Source: Puccinia triticina (Eukaryota; Basidiomycota; Pucciniomycetes; Pucciniales; Pucciniaceae). Taken from it: a stretch of DNA of 64,000 bases. The notes below the pieces were generated by a model. That model did not search any database. It worked only from the letters and a program-made list of their open reading frames with translations, and was not told the origin of the DNA. The stretch is taken from positions 3,782,001-3,846,000 of the forward strand of contig NC_070565.1 of NCBI RefSeq assembly GCF_026914185.1, written 5' to 3'. Positions 34,820 to 47,941 of the stretch are shown here, in pieces; within the stretch, counting starts at the first letter, position 1; each line of letters opens with the position of its first letter. Both the position numbers and the translations under genes were made by a program.

Positions 34820-35619
34820 TCCTTGGAACTGAATCTGTTGATTGCTGCACTGCGTCTCCCTAACTTTGAATTTGGCAAAGGGATCATTCATTGGTCCAGC
34901 CACATGAATGTTGTGGAGGTAATAGAATAATATCAAATTTTCAATGCAGAGACAGAAACCGGATCTTGTGGTTAATGGCAGATCCGCTGCTATGAAGTAA
35001 TGATAACCTTGTTGGTATCAATTTGCTGAATCCTGCAGTAATTCCAGACAGGTGAAGGTGCTGCTTTCGGAACCGGCTGCGATCAGTAGAGTGTAGTGTA
35101 AAATTTTGTCGCGCCTTCCAGCGGGCATTGCCCGAGGGAGTATGCCCAGACGCAATCCACTGCGTACCCAGCTGCCAGGGAATAAACCTTGTCAGGCAAT
35201 ATTATAGGGGTCATGAGGGGATGGCCATGGGGGCCACAACTCAATGTGAATTAACAACTGAGGGAACCCATCTTAGATAACAAAGGCAGCATGTATTGGA
35301 CTCATGGAGTAAACAAAAGGGTTGCCCGGCTGATGTGGTGATTGGTAATGAGTGAGAACTCCTGGGGTGCTTAGGAGCATCTTTTTTTGATCATCGCAAG
35401 CAGTTCACATGATGATTTAGCAGGAAAAGCATAACAAAGTGATTCGGCGGGAAAGGCAAAACAGCACTGGAAGGTATAAGAACTTAGAATCAAACAGCCC
35501 CTAGGCTGATCATCAAAGATGAGTTCGTTGTCTGATGTTCACAGTGCACAATGGAAATTGTCAGGACGGTATGACATTGTGTAGTAGAGACGACGGGAAT
35601 ATGTATGCAGAACATAGAC

Positions 35620-38600
35620 TTACATGCCCAAACCATGACACTTTCTGAGGACGTCCAAGTTTACAACATTGGCCGTTGTAGCTGGCCCTTCTGGTCGCCC
35701 AACCATGCCGATTGACAGACCGTTGATTGAGGTAACTCGGGAGAGTGCTACATAAAGTTGGCCGTGGCCAAAAACTGGATTCGGAAGGTAAATGGACACC
35801 TTTTTCAATGACTGGCCTTGGGATTTGTTGATCGTCAGAGCGAAGGCGATCGAAATGGGAAATTGGTATCTCGAGAATGTGACACCGTAGACATGATTTG
35901 CTTTGTGAATCAGTTTTATTTTGGGGATTAAGACTTCATTACCAACACAGGAGCCGGAGAGGATACAGCATTTCAGCACATGAGGTCGAATATCCAAGAT
36001 GACCATCCTCGTGCCGTTAGATAAGCCGCATTTCAAGTTGAGGTTTCTGAGCAGAATAACAGGGATACCGATCTTCAATTTGATTGTTGATTCCGGGAAT
36101 CCAGGGACGGTAAAGGCGTTCAATACCTCCTCCGTAATGGCACTGAAACTCTCTTCCCCGTTGTCTTCATTCATCATTTGGTCAATCGATGTGGAAACGA
36201 AGTAAGTGCCGGGGAAACGATCGGTGCACAGTTGATTCAAGTCGGATACATCAGAGTTGAGTGGTGTTAAGATAAGTCGAGAGCCGTAGTAATCAACAGA
36301 CCGCTTGTCCATTCCATGTAAAATGATTTCATGTATGTCACCGTAAACTGCACTTATAACTTGGTTTGCTGTTATTTCCCTGGACCGGTGACGGAAAACT
36401 CTTCCATACTCGAGGGGAACATCAAAAGTGAAGACAGATTGATTGGTCCCATTACCTACTCGAAGCAACCATTCATAAAACAGTCGGTTCATTTCGACAG
36501 ATGCGATATCAGGCCCGTGGACCAATCGTAAGTTTTCAGTCAAAGAAAATCTTGAAACGGAGGTCCATAACTGGCTGTCAAGTATGCATGCGCGGGCCTG
36601 GTCATAAATATCACCAAACTCCACAACAGGTAGGGTCTGACGAAAGTCGCCGCCAAATACAACCAATTTGCCGCCAAATGGCAGATTGATCTGGGTTAAA
36701 TCGCGTAGGCTTCGGTCGACTGCTTCGATTGCCAATTTATGCTGCATCGAAATCTCATCCCAGATTATGACCCTTGCACTGAGTAAACGATGACCAAGAG
36801 GCGACCTTGGATTCCATGTGCACATCGTGGTTGAGTCCAATGTGATAGGTATCTTGAATTGCGAATGGGCGGTCATCCCATCTGTCAACATGAGAGAAGC
36901 TACCATCAAGAAAGGGACCGCGCGTGAAGTCAAGTAATAACTGATGGTGTTCATCAAGTATGTTTTGCCGCAGCCGCCTGGACCATCGATATAGAGTAAT
37001 CCAGCTTCTTGCACATTGATCATCTCAATCAAGCGACTCATGATGAGTTCTTGACCTTGATTTAGCTGTTGACGTCGAGTTTCAAAGTTTGCGGCCGAGG
37101 TTTCAACTGAATCGTCGGAGACGGCGATTGCATGCTCGAAAACGTGCCAGAGGCCAGTGTCAGCGAAATTCAGCCCTACGTCGGTGAGGGTTTTTCCATT
37201 TTGTCTGAGGGTTTGGTCAAGGAGGTAATAACACATTGATACAATGTCATCGGGTGTTGGTTCGCCGAAGCCGTATATATTCCGTAATTTATAGGCAATA
37301 TCGTCGGAAAGGTCATCAAAGAAGGTCTCGAAAAGATTGACAGAGTTGGAAGGAGGGCTATGGATTAACAGCATAGCAAACATGAGGCGAAGACCAGTCC
37401 CCGGCATCCATAAGGAGGCCTCCGCTAGGGATTGATGATAGTGTTGGTCCGATACCAACAAACCGAGCGCATCAGCTGCCTCCCGAAAGGACTCGTGCGT
37501 GATGCTGTCGACCTTTCGCAAATCTTCAGAGCTAGTAGGGCCTCTCACGTTTAGTAGGAGCAACCGAAGATAATACCGTTCCCCTTCGTTTATGGAGGCG
37601 TAATATATGCGCCCAATCATGTCGGTTCTTTGCTTCCTGGCTACAAACCGGTTGTTCACCCAGAGGAAGTACCTGGGGATATCTTGATAGAGGAGATGTC
37701 GTGCTCTTATTCCTCCAAATCCAACAGCATCCTCACGGTTGAGGCGGTAAAAATCTAGGAGAGTTGTTCTTCCAGCTGTTTCGTCATTCATTCTCTCGCG
37801 GAGTTGCTGTTGATCGGTAAAATAAACCATCTGTTGGAAATCAAGATGGAGTGCCAATCTTTGGATGGCAGGTGACCGTTCGCTGGTTGAAAACTGAAAC
37901 AGGCGCCAAGCAGCTATGACAAATTATATGTAGTTAGTATCAAAACAAAAATGAATGAGACAGATGATCTATATTAATAATAAGAACACACCTTCAGAGG
38001 GCCCAATGTATCGACCGTTGATGAATTTTTTAGTTTCATCCCCGTCATTGATACTCAAGTGGGAGTGGTCGACGCCTTTGGTTATATATTTGAACAGATA
38101 TTTCATCGCCATGATCCCGTATGGTATTTCCACATTGATATGACAATCGAATCGAAGTGTTAGATATTTGTTATAAGGAACCACATGACCGTTGTGATAA
38201 GTATTCCTCCCCTTTGTGAAAGTTCGACCGTTGTTGCGACGTCGGTAGTTCGGATATGAGTTATTGGACATTGCGGTGACTGGTTGAAATGGTTTGGGGA
38301 AACCCTTGCTGCAAGCACCATCCTTCCAGCACATACTGTTGGGATGACATGGACCATGTAACATACAACGGGTAACTATCCGATGAAGAATGGGCTCTTT
38401 CTCGGGATCTGGAATCTCGGCGGTCACCAGACGATCGATTTCCGCAATGGTTCTTGGAATACTTTGAGGCGCAAGGATGACGACAATGTGGGCATGCGGC
38501 AACCCCCTTTTTTGGAATTCGATGGTGTACACATGGGCTATGACATCACCCAGCACGTTCTGTTTGATAATTTCGTCAATCAGAGCATCGAGTTTAATCT

Positions 38601-41600
38601 TGAAGACCCGAGAGACCAAGTCAGGCCTGTCGGAGGGTGTCTGGTTGGAACGTAACTCGCGAAGGATCTCGGGCCATCGTGGGTTGGCCGTCATAGTGAT
38701 GAATAAGGATGGGCGGCCGAACTGACGTACAATGGCCATTGCATCTTGATACAGTTGTATCATGTTGCGAGGTGATCCCGAGAAGCTGGAGGGTAGAATA
38801 ACACGTCGTCCATGCACGTCAAGTTCGTTCCTCAGTGACTCCTGAACTCCACTATAGATATCGGCCCGTATTTGGTCCTGGTTGAATCGAAAAAAATTCA
38901 ATCGAGTCCGCTCGACACAGATATATAGATCAACTATGATCTCTTGGAAAAGATTCCTTCCATTCAAGATTGCCGAGAAGGTGTTGCTCTGGTCAAACAG
39001 CATGGATGCATACCATTCGCACTGTGAAATGGTGGATCCTAACAAATTACTGCCGTCAGTTGTGAAGCTCTTGAATCCTAATGCATGCTGTGATTTTTCA
39101 AAAAGCATGGACTTACTTCTGTTTGAGGTACTTGGCCAACCTCTAATCCAACCTTGCTCGCCATGCGGGAAAAAAATGGGGTAACGAAGCGGGAGGTAGC
39201 CGCTGAAACCATCGGTAATGTGCTCCAGACCCCCGGTCTGTCTTCGAAGAAGGATGTCGCGGGGGGAAATCTCGTCAGGGTTATCATGATCAATGACCAT
39301 TGCAACTTCTTCAACGGTTGGCCGGTTGTAGACTCGGAGATCAAGACCAGGTCGGAGGATGTTCCTTAAGACAAAATTGGCAGCGGGATTGAGCGCCAAG
39401 ACAGATTGAACTGAGCGGTAGAATCTAGCGTATGAGTTGTTTTCGGTGAGGTACTGTTGAATTTGGAGCAAGAGTGCTGGGTTGAGTGGGGCTTGTGCTT
39501 GTCCAATTCGTGAATCTGCTTCTTGCGCATCGCCTCCACCGACCACGTAGATTTGGGAGAAGGCAGCACTGCTTTGGCCTTGTGGCAAGACGGATCCAAT
39601 GTCGTGGAACAGGGCACCCGCAACCCTGAACGTATAGATTCCGGCTTGGCCCTGAACAGATCGATCAACTCTGGCCCCACAGGAGGCAAACGATAATGCG
39701 TTGTTGTATCCTCGTATCTGTTGCTGGAAAGCTGTAGATGCTGATGAATGGATGGCGAGGGAATAGAAAAAATCAGATTGTGATGAATTAAATTTGGATC
39801 ACACATCTCAAGGGAATTCTAACCTGCATCGACACCAAGAAGCAACATTCTCAAGAAATCAGGGTATTCAATATTGTCGTATCGTACGGGTGGAATTGCC
39901 GAACCCTTTTGGCAACACATTGAGTAACCGGCACTTAGTTTCCTTCTGTCGGCCCGGGTTCGTTCCAACTTCCAGTGAAGTGCTCCGCTGTGGTGCTCCA
40001 TTGGCGTGACAATGCCAAAAGCACATTGCAGAGGTATTGAGACAGCATAGATACAGCTATCATTCATTATAAGAGGAGGAAGTTATATATAATACAAGCA
40101 GTGTATGTGTTGATGGGAGGAATGGATTCATTACAGATACAGACAGATGGATGAGGGATAGTGTTAGCACGGACGGAACGGCAGACTAGGATCATGTAGG
40201 ATGGACGGCGTGATCAGGGATGGAATGGAGGACCATGACTAGGTAGGATGGCAGGGAGGTGGAAGGATGTTATCAATAGAAGAGGTGGAAGGTATTGGGA
40301 GCACATGTCTCAACCAGGAATGGAAGGGAGGATGGTGTGGTGTATCAAGTAAGGCAGTGTTATAAGGGTATATTACTTGTGTAAGGGTATATTATCTTTA
40401 TAAGGGTGGTATATTACTTTATAAGGGTCTAGGATTCAGTATGATGGGATATGGATGTAAGTATTAATTAGGGAGGAGGAAGAAGGAAGGATGGAGCAAG
40501 GTGGGAGGAGAGGCTTTGACCCCCAATATTCTGGATGGAAGAAGGCAACAGCTGGACATGCAGGCATATGGTAGGTTACGGAAGGTTGTTTGGGTCACCT
40601 AACAACACATGATATCATGCAGTGCAGCATATGCAGGCAGATAAGGTGTTCAAGGAGCCTGCCTGCAGAATCAATTACATCATTCTTTGGCAGGCAGTGC
40701 AACACATGCATATATTGCTGTGCAACTGATATCCCCTCCTGCAGAATCCATTACCTAATTGTTTGGCAGGCAGTGCAACACATGCATATCTTGCTGTGCA
40801 ACTGATATCCCCTGCAGAAAATAGCCCTCACAAGGAGTTCCCCTGGAGCTAAATTCCCTCACCCTTCAATATATAAGGAGGCCTCTTTCCCCCCCTCATC
40901 AGATCTTTTCCCCATCAGCCTACAGAGGTTTGGTCACAGTGGTTAGTTTAGTTACAGTGGTAGTTTAGTGGTATTTTAGTGGTAGTGGTAGTGGTAGTGG
41001 TAGTGTTAAGTTTGAGTCAGTAGTAGTAGTAGTAGTCAGGAGCTCTAGTAGTAATTAAAGTGCCTTATCAAGAGATTGTTAAGGAAGAGATTATTACCAA
41101 CTTCATCAACAACAATTATAACAAGTAGTAGTAGTGTAGTAGCAACCAGGAGCTCTAGTATTGATTAAAGTGCCTTATCAAGAGATTGCTTAAGGAAGAG
41201 ATCATTACCAACCTTCTCATCAACAACCCAACATCAACAACAATTGTATTTTACATAATTGATCCCACTGGATTACATTATCCCTCCAGCATCAGAAGTT
41301 GTAACAGATCTGCAAGAATAGTGATTTGAGGAATCTAGGTCTGATAGAGATTACTATACAAAAGTAAGATCTATCTTGGAATCAGCCACATCTTTATAAA
41401 TATTGATTACAAGACTCTTAGTTATTTGCATAGTACCATTAGAGGGGCAGGTCTTTCAAACCACCCGTAAGTTGTAATAGCCTTTCAACCTATTAGCAAT
41501 TTATTTCCCCCTCAGAGGATATTTTCACCAAATAAACATTTTAGTGTCCCACAAGAGTCCCTACACCGCAATATTCGCAAACATCGGTCATACTTCCGGC

Positions 41601-41701
41601 GTCGAATAGGACCACTGGACCAAACTGATTGTTGATTTTGGTCTCGGAAGTGGTGATCGCATCCATATCTGGGAGGGTGTTCGTGTTTGAGCTAGACATT
41701 T
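35620..41701 (-). CDS. Helitron Rep/PIF1-like helicase, interrupted by a solo LTR
   Basis: The protein nicks and unwinds DNA for rolling-circle transposition. From the N-terminus: MSSSNTN.. at 41701 leads to a Cys motif (VCEYC|GALHW) split by the LTR at 39989-41565. The Rep nuclease domain (37992-39731) has the HUH motif (GLPHAHIVV) and the two-tyrosine motif ([10 protein letters not shown]). The PIF1-type helicase (35620-37913) has [26 protein letters not shown] and LYVALSR. Two introns are well supported: 39732-39823 (92 bp) and 37914-37991 (78 bp, with TACTAAC branch site); both keep frame. No stop breaks the Rep/helicase part, so only the LTR disables it visibly. Total about 1,400 residues, normal for the family. 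An exon upstream of 41701 is possible. Confidence 0.92.
39989..41565 (+). mobile_element. Solo LTR (TGTGGT..CTACA family), 1577 bp
   Basis: It starts TGTGGTGCTCC and ends GAGTCCCTACA, with a 4-bp duplication CCGC (39985-39988 and 41566-41569), and separates the two halves of the CEYCGALHW motif. A TATA box (caatatataagg) lies at about 40870, downstream of ctggagctaaattccctca, which is shared with the LTR at 60042-61108. Internal duplications include an ~80-bp unit near 40660/40740 and an ~100-bp unit near 41020/41125. Confidence 0.9.
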
Positions 41702-42436
41702 TTGGAGCGAGTATTACCTGTGGTAGATTCAATGTTTTTTAATAAAAAAGTAAGTCGAAGTAAAAGATTGCATTGTCAGATTGAACATTAATATACATCT
41801 ATATACGAAATGAAAGGAAATCTTACTGCTTAATATACTTCTGATTGGTTGATGTAGTAGAATGGATAATGGCGGAATCGAGTGCAAAAAATGAAGCAAT
41901 AGAAATATAGATTATGAAGTTTTTTTTGGGTATTTTTGTGCAAGAGTCAAAGTTGAGAGAATTATTATTATTATTATTATGATTATGATTATTATTATGA
42001 TTATTATAATTGTAAAACTGATAGGACTGAGAGGAGACAGAGATGATCAAATCAAAATCTTGTGGTGAGGCTTGTTTATTTTAGTTTCTGGAATTATTAT
42101 TAGTATTGGTAGTCTGTTTCAAATGGGCAAGTTGGCAAAAGATACTACCAATTGGTGGTGTGTCTTATATAGGTGATGGAGTTCACTGGCCGACTCACTT
42201 CGATGTGGCACAACTGAAACAAATCAATTTCAGACATCTGTAATCGAGACAGGCACATTGCAACGTGGCAGGATCTTCGAGGGCTGCACATTTTCATTTT
42301 GCATTTCTACTTGGCGGATTTTTGCACTTGGAACATCTGTGTATGAGGATGGCTGTACAAAAGTAAAAATAACTTCTTGAGGTGAAGTGTGAAATAGGTG
42401 AAAGTACCAAGAAGCTGGAACATAGATGGACGGATC

Positions 42437-43740
42437 AGCCTAGGTTCCTTTGGATCGTTTCTTGCCATCAGAGACGGAGGCCTTGCTGGTGGGTTGCTTG
42501 CCGTAGGTATTTTCAGGTAAGTTATCGGCGGAAGTCTCAGCGTCTTCGGAGGGTATCTCCACTTGAGCGTAGTACTGGTTGATTGGCCGCCAGTGCCCAA
42601 TTGAGAACGGATGGTTTGAGAGCTACCACCGCTTGGTTTGGAAGTTCCCGGAGTGGTGGTGGAAGCAACGCTAGTGGTGGAACCGTTCCCGAGCTGTCGA
42701 CTGAGTGTTTCAAAGTACACTGTTTAGGGAACTGATTGATATGATTGTGAGAGTTGAAATGGCTTACAGTCCTGGACGGCGGGGTCCAAGATTAGCAGCG
42801 GACCCTCTCATGACGGGTGGTGCAGCTGTGATTTGCTGGTCACCAGAGGTTGGCGCAACACCATATGCCTGTTGTATTTTCTGGTCAGCGGTTGCAAACT
42901 GGGTGATTGGGCTTAGCTCGGAGACATACCTTTGCAACCCAGGTCTTTGCCTCGTTGTTGTATCCACAGATGTACCCGTAGATGACAATTTCTTTCCCCA
43001 TTCTGGCCAGGGAGAAAGTTTGACCTAAGACCTTGTTACCGGGGATGATGTAGATCATGTTGAATTCAACTCTGTCTCGAGTCTATTGAGGATATCATCA
43101 CACAGTGTAAGCATATGAAGAATTTGTTGAGAGTCGAAGATCATTTGCTTGCGAGAAACTTACAGTATTGTCATAATTGCTATGTCAAAGCGTGACATGA
43201 AGATCGGTCTGAGCACTATTGCCAAGGCCTATGCCTGGGAGTTCTTGACGGTGTACGACGATCCCGAGTCCGTTGACAGAGACTTTGTTAGCTAATGATG
43301 ACATGTAGGTGGGGCTATCGCCGATGGGCAAAGTGATTCCTTGCTCAAAATACATGATTGGCGTGTTGTCCTCGTTGCGAGCAATGAATCGACCGTGGAG
43401 AATATACACATGATCAGGGAGTAGGGCTGTTGCGTCGGATCCGTAAGAGCTGACTTTCACCATAATGTTGGTTTCTTCACCGGTGACAATGTCGGTGAAT
43501 CTAATGGTGGTATCGTAGGTAAACTGGCCAAATTGTCCTTCGCTGGGTGCCATTCCTAACTGAGATAGCATATCAAACATTCAGATTAGCCGATGAAAAT
43601 ATATATTATGCAAGTGGTGGATCTAATCTGGTTCTTGGAAAGGGTACATACATTCTTCATGATATCATATGGGCCGGAGGTTAAAACTGGGTGGCTGACT
43701 CGTCTGACCATGTTTGCTCTGGCAGCCATTGTCGATTGAT
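42437..43740 (-). CDS. Helitron accessory gene, possibly OB-fold protein
   Basis: Several exons with good GT-AG sites are visible on the minus strand: MAARANMVRRVSH.. (donor GTATGT near 43655), a main exon about 43185-43570 (IVTGEETNIMVKVSSYGSDATALLPDHVYILHGRFIARN), then VEFNMIYIIPGNKVLGQTFSLARMGKEIVIYGYICGYN (about 42930-43070), and a Ser/Thr-rich tail ending KASVSDGKKRSKGT near 42437. A TGA near 43188 sits where CGA is expected and may kill it. The exon near 42764-42930 needs a frame change, so it may be broken there too. Plant Helitrons carry RPA-like single-strand binding proteins; the beta-rich look is compatible, but I cannot prove homology. Confidence 0.5.
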
Positions 43741-44640
43741 TTTGATTTTTTGTGGTAGTAAACAGTGGCTGCAGCAAGCTAAGCGAAAACGGAACAGATA
43801 ATCACTTGGTTTCGGAGTTGTTTGGGAGCCACATGGAAGTCAATTGAAGGAAATACCCACATGGCTGAGTTGCAGATATCGTATGGCTGCAAATGCTGTG
43901 CGGTGCTCATGTCGCCGAACGAAATTGTTTGGTTGGGGTTGAATTTCTTGGAGATGGGTGAAATATGACTGTTGGGGCAGGATCCTACTGTCGGAGAGAT
44001 CCATCCAAAAAATATTCAAGCGACTTCAGTTGTTGAGCTCAAATAAAAAAGGATCTAGAGCGGTACAGGTGGAAAACTACTGACTGCTGAAATTGTAAGA
44101 AATCCATCTACCCAATACGTCGGTCAAATTGAGTTTTGGAGGAGTATTTTAGCCATGTGATAGTCGGGGAAAATGGTGTTGGTGTCCGTAACAATCATTC
44201 TGTAGAGATATACACATGCAACAGGCAGATAGAGCAGAAATTGAAAGGGCTATGTCAGGTGGGAAACTACTAACCGTAGAGATTCTGAGAGATTCTGAGA
44301 GATCCATCCACCCAATGGGTCAGTCAAATGGAGTTGTGGCGGGATCCGACCGCCATGTAGTCAGGAAGATTGAGTTACTGAGCTGAAATGCTGATGGGTT
44401 GAAAGATCCATTGGCGCAGTTTCCACGGACATAAAAGAGATAGAGTGTTGTCGAACCAGTTCCACCCCTCAAGCACGCCATTCAGCTGGGTTTATTGGGC
44501 CAAGGCCCGCCTGCTCAGTTGAATGGCGCGGGGTGACTGCTGCCCAAAAAACCTACGAAGAACTGACAATTCTTGGTTTTTAATGACATCATTTACACTG
44601 TTTCTGCAGCCTCAGACTTTGTGTATACACTAATTAACCC
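43741..44640. other. Helitron 5' region and flank
   Basis: No frame of note. A short inverted pair, cgccattcagctgggtttat / ttgaatggcg (about 44473-44533), lies near the expected 5' end. Confidence 0.35.
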
Positions 44641-46929
44641 TGTATGACAGCTCATGCAGTCTACTGTCACCTTATGCATGTGTTAGAATGTTCTGTTATA
44701 TATTCTGACATCATGTATGCACCCCTGGCATGTTTAGAATGTTCTGTTGTATATTCTGACACCATTCATGCGCCCCTGAGGGGTTATGACATCATTTTTA
44801 TCTACTCCCACCAGCTAAAATCCCTCGCCCTGTTGTCTATATTAGCTGAAACCCTAACCCACAAGCCCCCTTTTGGGCTCCCCTTTTTTCTATAAAAGGA
44901 GCTCTCTCCACCCCCAGTGGTCTGCTCCCCCGTTCCTCACCCAGAACTCACAAGTCACCCAACACTCATCCACACTCAAATCCTAAAACCCTTATAACAA
45001 TAACTCAACCCTTATAACAATAATTCAACCCTTATAAAAAAGTAATTAAAACACTTACACATTGCCAGTCAAACAGATTTCATCTGGAATAGACCAGACC
45101 TATCACTTAATAAAAGGGTCAGCCTAAATGCACTCCAAAAATTTACTTCATGCACTCCACATTTTTGGCTTTGGGTAACGGGTACTCCAAAAATATTGGA
45201 GTGCTGTGATTTTGCACTCCAAATTCATGGAGTCTCCATATGGGCACTCCATTTATGTTGGATTACAGGCCAGGGTAAGCCAAAACTTACGAAAATAAGG
45301 GAGTGCAGCTAGATACACTCCAAAAAAAATGGAGTATACACCCAAACACTCACTTTTTGAGCAAAGGGTTTTGGCTATGCACTCCAGTTGGCACAATTTC
45401 AACTGGAGTGCATTGGAGTACACTCCATTCCACTCTTTTGTGGAGTGCCCACCCGGCCCCAGACTGGCCATCAAGAGGAGTAGAGACCTTACTTGATGAC
45501 CAGTCATCAAGATGAACGGTCATCAAGCGGAGGACACATCCTGCTGGTTTATTGGTCATTGGGTGGGGTACACATCCCTCGATGACCGGCCATCAAGTGC
45601 ACATCCCACTTGATGACCGGTCAACCAGCAGGGTGTGTGCTCTGCTTGATGACCAGCCATCAAGAGGAGTGCACACCTTGCTTGATGACCGGCCATTGAG
45701 TGCACATCCCACTCAATGACCGGTCAACCAGCAGAATGTTTACCCCACTCAATGACCGGTCAACCAGCGGAATGTTTACCCCACTCAATGACCGGCCATT
45801 GAGCGGAGTGCATGCCTTGCTCAATGACCGGCCATCAAGTGCACATCCCACTCAAATCCAATGACCGGTCAACCAGCGGGATGTGTACCCCACTCAATGG
45901 CCAGTCATTGAGCAAGGCGTGCACTCCTCTCAATGGCTGGTCATCAAGTGCACATCCCACTCAATGACCGGTCAACCCATCCCAGTTGTTGACCGGTCAA
46001 CCAGGGGGGTGTGTGCTCCGTTCAATGACCGGTCATCGAGTGGGGTACCCATCCCGCTGGTTGACCGGTCATTGAGCGGAGCACACCCCGCTGGTTGACC
46101 GGCGAGTGTTATGTGCACTTGATTGGCAATCATCAAGTGAGGTGTGTTATTGGCTCAATGACCGGCGATTGAGCGGAATACACATCTCACTCAATGACCG
46201 GCCATTGAGTGTGAACATCACACTCAATGGCCGGTCAGCAAATAAGATGTGTACTCCGCTTGATGACTGGTCATTGGGGTACACATCCCACTCAATGACT
46301 GGTCATCAAGCGTGTGCTCTGCCCAATGACCGGCCATCAAGTGGAATGTGTCTGTCAATGGCCAGCAATTGAGCAGTATGGTCACTCTAGGAGTGCACAT
46401 CCCACTCCACGACTAACCATAGATTGGTGTGTGTACCTCGCATGACAAGATGACTGGTCAGGAGGGGTGTGCTCCAATAGATGGTTGGTCATTGATTGGG
46501 GTGTGTACATACACACTTGATGGCTGGCATTAAGTATACTCCACTGGATGCTGGAGTGTGCAGGGGGCACTCCTTTTTCAGGGAGTAAAATATCAGAAAG
46601 GGAGTGCTGGGTCCATGCACTCCAATTGTATGGAGTGAACTACTGGGAAACTCATTAAATTTGGTGGCAAATGGAGTGCATGGTGGCTTACTCCAATTTC
46701 TTTGGCTTGCTGGGGCCCACACTCCAACTTTCTTGGAGTGCATGCTCCATCAACTCACTTTTGGAGTGCATGAAGTAAATTTATGGAGTGCATTTAGGCT
46801 GACCCTAATAAAACTTGCCAAGCTGAGCTTGGTGGGTCTTTTTGACTGATAAAAGAAGGGCAGGGCTTTCAACTCCATCATACCCTTCACCATTCAGCAA
46901 AAGGGTTTCATTACCACTTTTGATTCTTA
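44641..46929 (+). other. Probable LTR with TATA box, split by a hAT-type element
   Basis: TGTATGACAG at 44641 may be the LTR start. A TATA box (ctataaaagg, 44891) and a C-rich leader with aacccttataacaa repeats follow, as in U3-R. The LTR is interrupted at 45116 and continues at 46806. Its 3' end is not resolved. Confidence 0.45.
45116..46805. mobile_element. hAT-type element combining GGAGTG and GACCGG arrays, 1.69 kb
   Basis: Inverted ends GGGTCAGCCTAAATGCACTCC are nearly perfect over 43 bp. The duplication is a perfect TAATAAAA (45108-45115 and 46806-46813). The outer parts carry GGAGTG hairpins (45130-45450 and 46550-46800). The middle (about 45480-46470) is a GACCGG array of 20 or more modules. 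Two hairpin families that are otherwise separate are thus nested in one element. No transposase. Confidence 0.92.
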
Positions 46930-47215
46930 TGCCGGTCATCAAGGGGACTCACATCTCTCAATGATTGGTGTTTGCCGGTCATCAAGTGTACTCACATCTC
47001 CTCTCAATGATTGGTGTTTGCCGGTAATCAAGTGTACTCACATCTCCTCTCAATGATCAGTCTTTGCCGGTCATTGAGGGGACTCACATCTCCTCTCAAT
47101 GACCGGCCAGACCGGTCATTGAGGAGACTCACATCTCCTCTTGATGACCAGTCAGACCGGTCATTGAGGGGACTCACCACCTCTCGATGACCAGTCAGAC
47201 CGGTCATCAAGAGTA
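46930..47215. repeat. GACCGG-family hairpin array, ~60-bp period
   Basis: Modules read ccggtcatcaaggggactcacatctcctctcaatgaccgg. The five or so units are closer to the 31085/34338 type (spacer actcacatctcc) than to the 1860 type. No terminal repeats were recognised. Confidence 0.88.
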
Positions 47216-47579
47216 GATGTGAGAATTTGACTCCCCCACCCTGCCATACCGCTTGCGAGTCAAAGGCCCCCTCCCAAACTTAGCTACAAAAGTCCCTCCT
47301 GGGCGCTTTGCGCCCGCCTCCAAAGGGGGGACTTATCAATCAGTGGACATTTTTGGTGTGACAAGTTTTTCAGATTTTGCAGAGAAAATCCTAAGTCTGC
47401 AATAACTTTTTCAAAACCATAGCTATTTTGGCACCGTAAAGACCATGATGAAGGTCTACACTTGGCCTATAAACTCACAAAATTTTGGGGATGTACCACC
47501 CCTCCTTCAACAAAAAAATCAGCATCAGAAGATGACCTGTGAGACACTCCACCAGGTACCCCAAAACAGTGAAGTACAC
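47216..47579. other. No supported feature
   Basis: The region right of the array to the LTR edge shows no domain or repeat that I can identify. Confidence 0.4.
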
Positions 47580-47941
47580 TGTAAGCTCTCAACACGGAGA
47601 GCTTCACTGGGACAAGGGGCAAGGATGAGAGGCAAGGGGACGAGGACGAGGACAAGGGCGCAAGCAGTTCTAGAACCTCTGATTGTATTGCAGATGGGGC
47701 AAGGGAGCTAGCTTGGGGGAATTCTCAGTACTTCCCTCTACATACAACCATTGAGAAGAGAAAAAAGGGAAAGGAAGAAAGAGAGGAAAAGGGGAGGTGC
47801 TCACCTAGCTCGGGGGAAGTCTCAGTACTTCCCTATCGAGCTAGGAGAGGCGGGACTGGAAGGACTAAGTGCAGCGCTTGATGGTGGCTCGTGATATCCC
47901 TTGTGATACTTCCTGTGAGTTTGCGGGAGCCGCGGCTCACA
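47580..47941 (-). repeat. LTR (probable 3' LTR of the gag element)
   Basis: On the minus strand it runs from TGAGCCGCGG (47941) to GAGCTTACA (47580). A purine-rich tract (ataggtggggggtatg) lies immediately upstream, as expected of a polypurine tract before a 3' LTR. The last ~165 bp nearly match the LTR at 59413, while the first part differs. The 3' end holds the 8-bp stem AAGCTCTC/GAGAGCTT. Confidence 0.7.

Larger units (their letters stand above)
34791..44440 (-). mobile_element. Coding Helitron, minus strand
   Basis: The 3' terminus is clear. On the minus strand a 10-bp stem ACTCGCGGCG/CGCCGCGAGT with a 1-2 base loop is followed by TTCT and CTAG at 34791-34794, then T. The element encodes Rep/helicase and an accessory gene in the usual orientation. 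The 5' TC end was not found; about 44440 is an estimate from where Helitron coding and spacer sequence stops. A 1577-bp solo LTR sits in the Rep gene. The 3' hairpin differs from that of the small Helitrons here, so it is probably not their direct driver. Confidence 0.8.

Noticed and set aside
39366..39806. 146-codon minus frame ([21 protein letters not shown]..)
   Set aside because: It is the wrong frame of the Helitron Rep exon and its intron.
39989..41565. Reading the gap in the Rep gene as a large intron
   Set aside because: The gap has TG..CA ends, a 4-bp duplication, a TATA box and a relative at 60042; no suitable splice sites at its edges.
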